In this document: positions 4,976 through 5,581 of the stretch, in pieces
Numbering within the stretch: the stretch's first letter is position 1
Layout of the letters: each line of letters opens with the position of its first letter
Source: Planctomycetaceae bacterium
Lineage (GTDB): Bacteria > Planctomycetota > Planctomycetia > Pirellulales > UBA1268
Length of the DNA stretch: 5,581 nt
Direction: 5' to 3'
NCBI GenBank assembly: GCA_947464585.1
Contig: CANHYS010000186.1
Location: 1 to 5,581, forward strand
Notes under the pieces: generated by a model
Databases searched by the model: none
What the model was told of the DNA's origin: nothing
Seen by the model: only the letters and a program-made list of their open reading frames with translations
Made by a program: the position numbers and the translations under genes

Positions 4976-5581
4976 GCGGGCTTCTCCACGACGGGCTCAG
5001 CCGGTTCGCTGTCGGCACCGGCGGCCGAAGCTTCAGCCAAGAGCAATTCCCGCTCACGGTCCAGCCCCTTGTCGGAGATGTCCTTGCGGCACCACGCGCC
5101 CAGCCAGCGGATCTCCTTGACGGCCGAATAGGCCTGCAGCTTTGCCCGGGCGAGCGAGGGGGCGACGGCTGTCACTGCCAACACCCGGCCGCCATCACTC
5201 TGCACGCTGCCATCGGCCGCTCGCGTGGCGGCATGGAACACCTCGACGTCAGGCACCAGGGCGGCAGCATCGAGTCCGCGAATGACGCGGCCCTTCTGGA
5301 TCGGTCCTGGATATCCCTCCGACGCCATCACCACGGTCACGCTCGCCCCGTCCCGCCAGCGCGGCGGCTCCACCGACTCGAGCCGGCGATCCACGGCCGC
5401 GTCGAGCAATTCCAGCAGGCTCGACTCCAGCCGCACCATCAGCGCCTCGCACTCGGGGTCGCCAAAGCGGGCGTTGAATTCGAGCACCTTCGGGCCCTGT
5501 GCCGTGAGCATCAGGCCGGCATAGAGCACGCCGTGAAACGGCACCTTCGCCCGCCGCATCGCGTGGGCCGTGGGCACGAGA
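4972..5581 (-). CDS. purD: Phosphoribosylamine-glycine ligase, C-terminal part (partial)
   Basis: PurD (GAR synthetase) joins glycine to 5-phosphoribosylamine with ATP in step two of de novo purine synthesis in the cytoplasm. About 203 C-terminal codons are present; the frame is open to the window edge, so the start lies outside. The family is about 420-430 residues long. The ATP-grasp signature GVLYAGLMLT, then VLEFNARFGDPE (5452-5484), is intact, including the likely Mg2+ ligands Glu (5479-5481) and Asn (5473-5475). The glycine-rich C-terminal domain follows, with ASEGYPGPIQKG, FHAATR, GRVLAVTAVAPSLARAKLQAY-type sequence, and the closing WCRKDISDKGLDRE, which matches the end of characterised PurD proteins. 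About 25 residues rich in Ala and Glu extend past that point. The stop overlaps the start of the Gfo/Idh/MocA-type gene by four bases. Confidence 0.95.
   Translation of the reverse strand, partial: LVPTAHAMRRAKVPFHGVLYAGLMLTAQGPKVLEFNARFGDPECEALMVRLESSLLELLDAAVDRRLESVEPPRWRDGASVTVVMASEGYPGPIQKGRVIRGLDAAALVPDVEVFHAATRAADGSVQSDGGRVLAVTAVAPSLARAKLQAYSAVKEIRWLGAWCRKDISDKGLDRERELLLAEASAAGADSEPAEPVVEKPA

Noticed and set aside
4353..5057. A 234-residue minus-strand open frame overlapping the purD end and the Gfo/Idh/MocA-type gene
   Set aside because: It lies in another frame of two well-supported genes, and its Arg/Pro-rich composition is typical of a shadow frame.

Overview
The window is GC-rich bacterial chromosomal DNA with closely packed genes on both strands. 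The gene content suggests a planctomycete, possibly of the Pirellulales type: a LolA/LolB-like lipoprotein, a small stand-alone sigma factor, a stand-alone HNH protein with a conserved N-terminal domain, a short split-zinc-ribbon protein, and a divergent Gfo/Idh/MocA protein. This assignment is an inference from gene style; no rRNA or other phylogenetic marker is present. No tRNA, CRISPR array, insertion sequence, integrase or phage gene was seen.

Left part (1-2140). The 3' end of an unidentified gene runs into a putative lipoprotein gene through an ATGA start/stop overlap. That gene converges on a sigma-70-family (ECF-like) sigma factor on the minus strand, and the two coding regions overlap tail to tail by 23 bp. 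The sigma gene is preceded by a modest promoter-like sequence. Close by and pointing the other way is a very good sigma-70 promoter with a perfect TTGACA box, which should drive the ferredoxin gene.

Middle part (2141-3560). fdxA encodes a 7Fe ferredoxin of the Azotobacter FdI type with all cluster cysteines intact. It is followed by three consecutive hairpins, the first of which looks like an intrinsic terminator. After about 200 bp without a recognisable gene comes an HNH endonuclease-like gene on the minus strand, with a good RBS and its own candidate promoter.

Right part (3561-5581). A small acidic protein with two CxxC knuckles (plus strand) converges across a hairpin on a minus-strand pair. 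The upstream member of that pair is purD (glycinamide ribonucleotide synthetase, cut by the window edge). The downstream member is a Gfo/Idh/MocA-fold protein that starts inside the purD stop codon and lacks the usual catalytic motif.

Most of the window is ordinary housekeeping and conserved-hypothetical material. I do not see a clearly new multi-gene system. The best leads are the catalytically degenerate Gfo/Idh/MocA protein translationally coupled to purD, the small split-zinc-ribbon protein, and the leader and 3' hairpins around fdxA.
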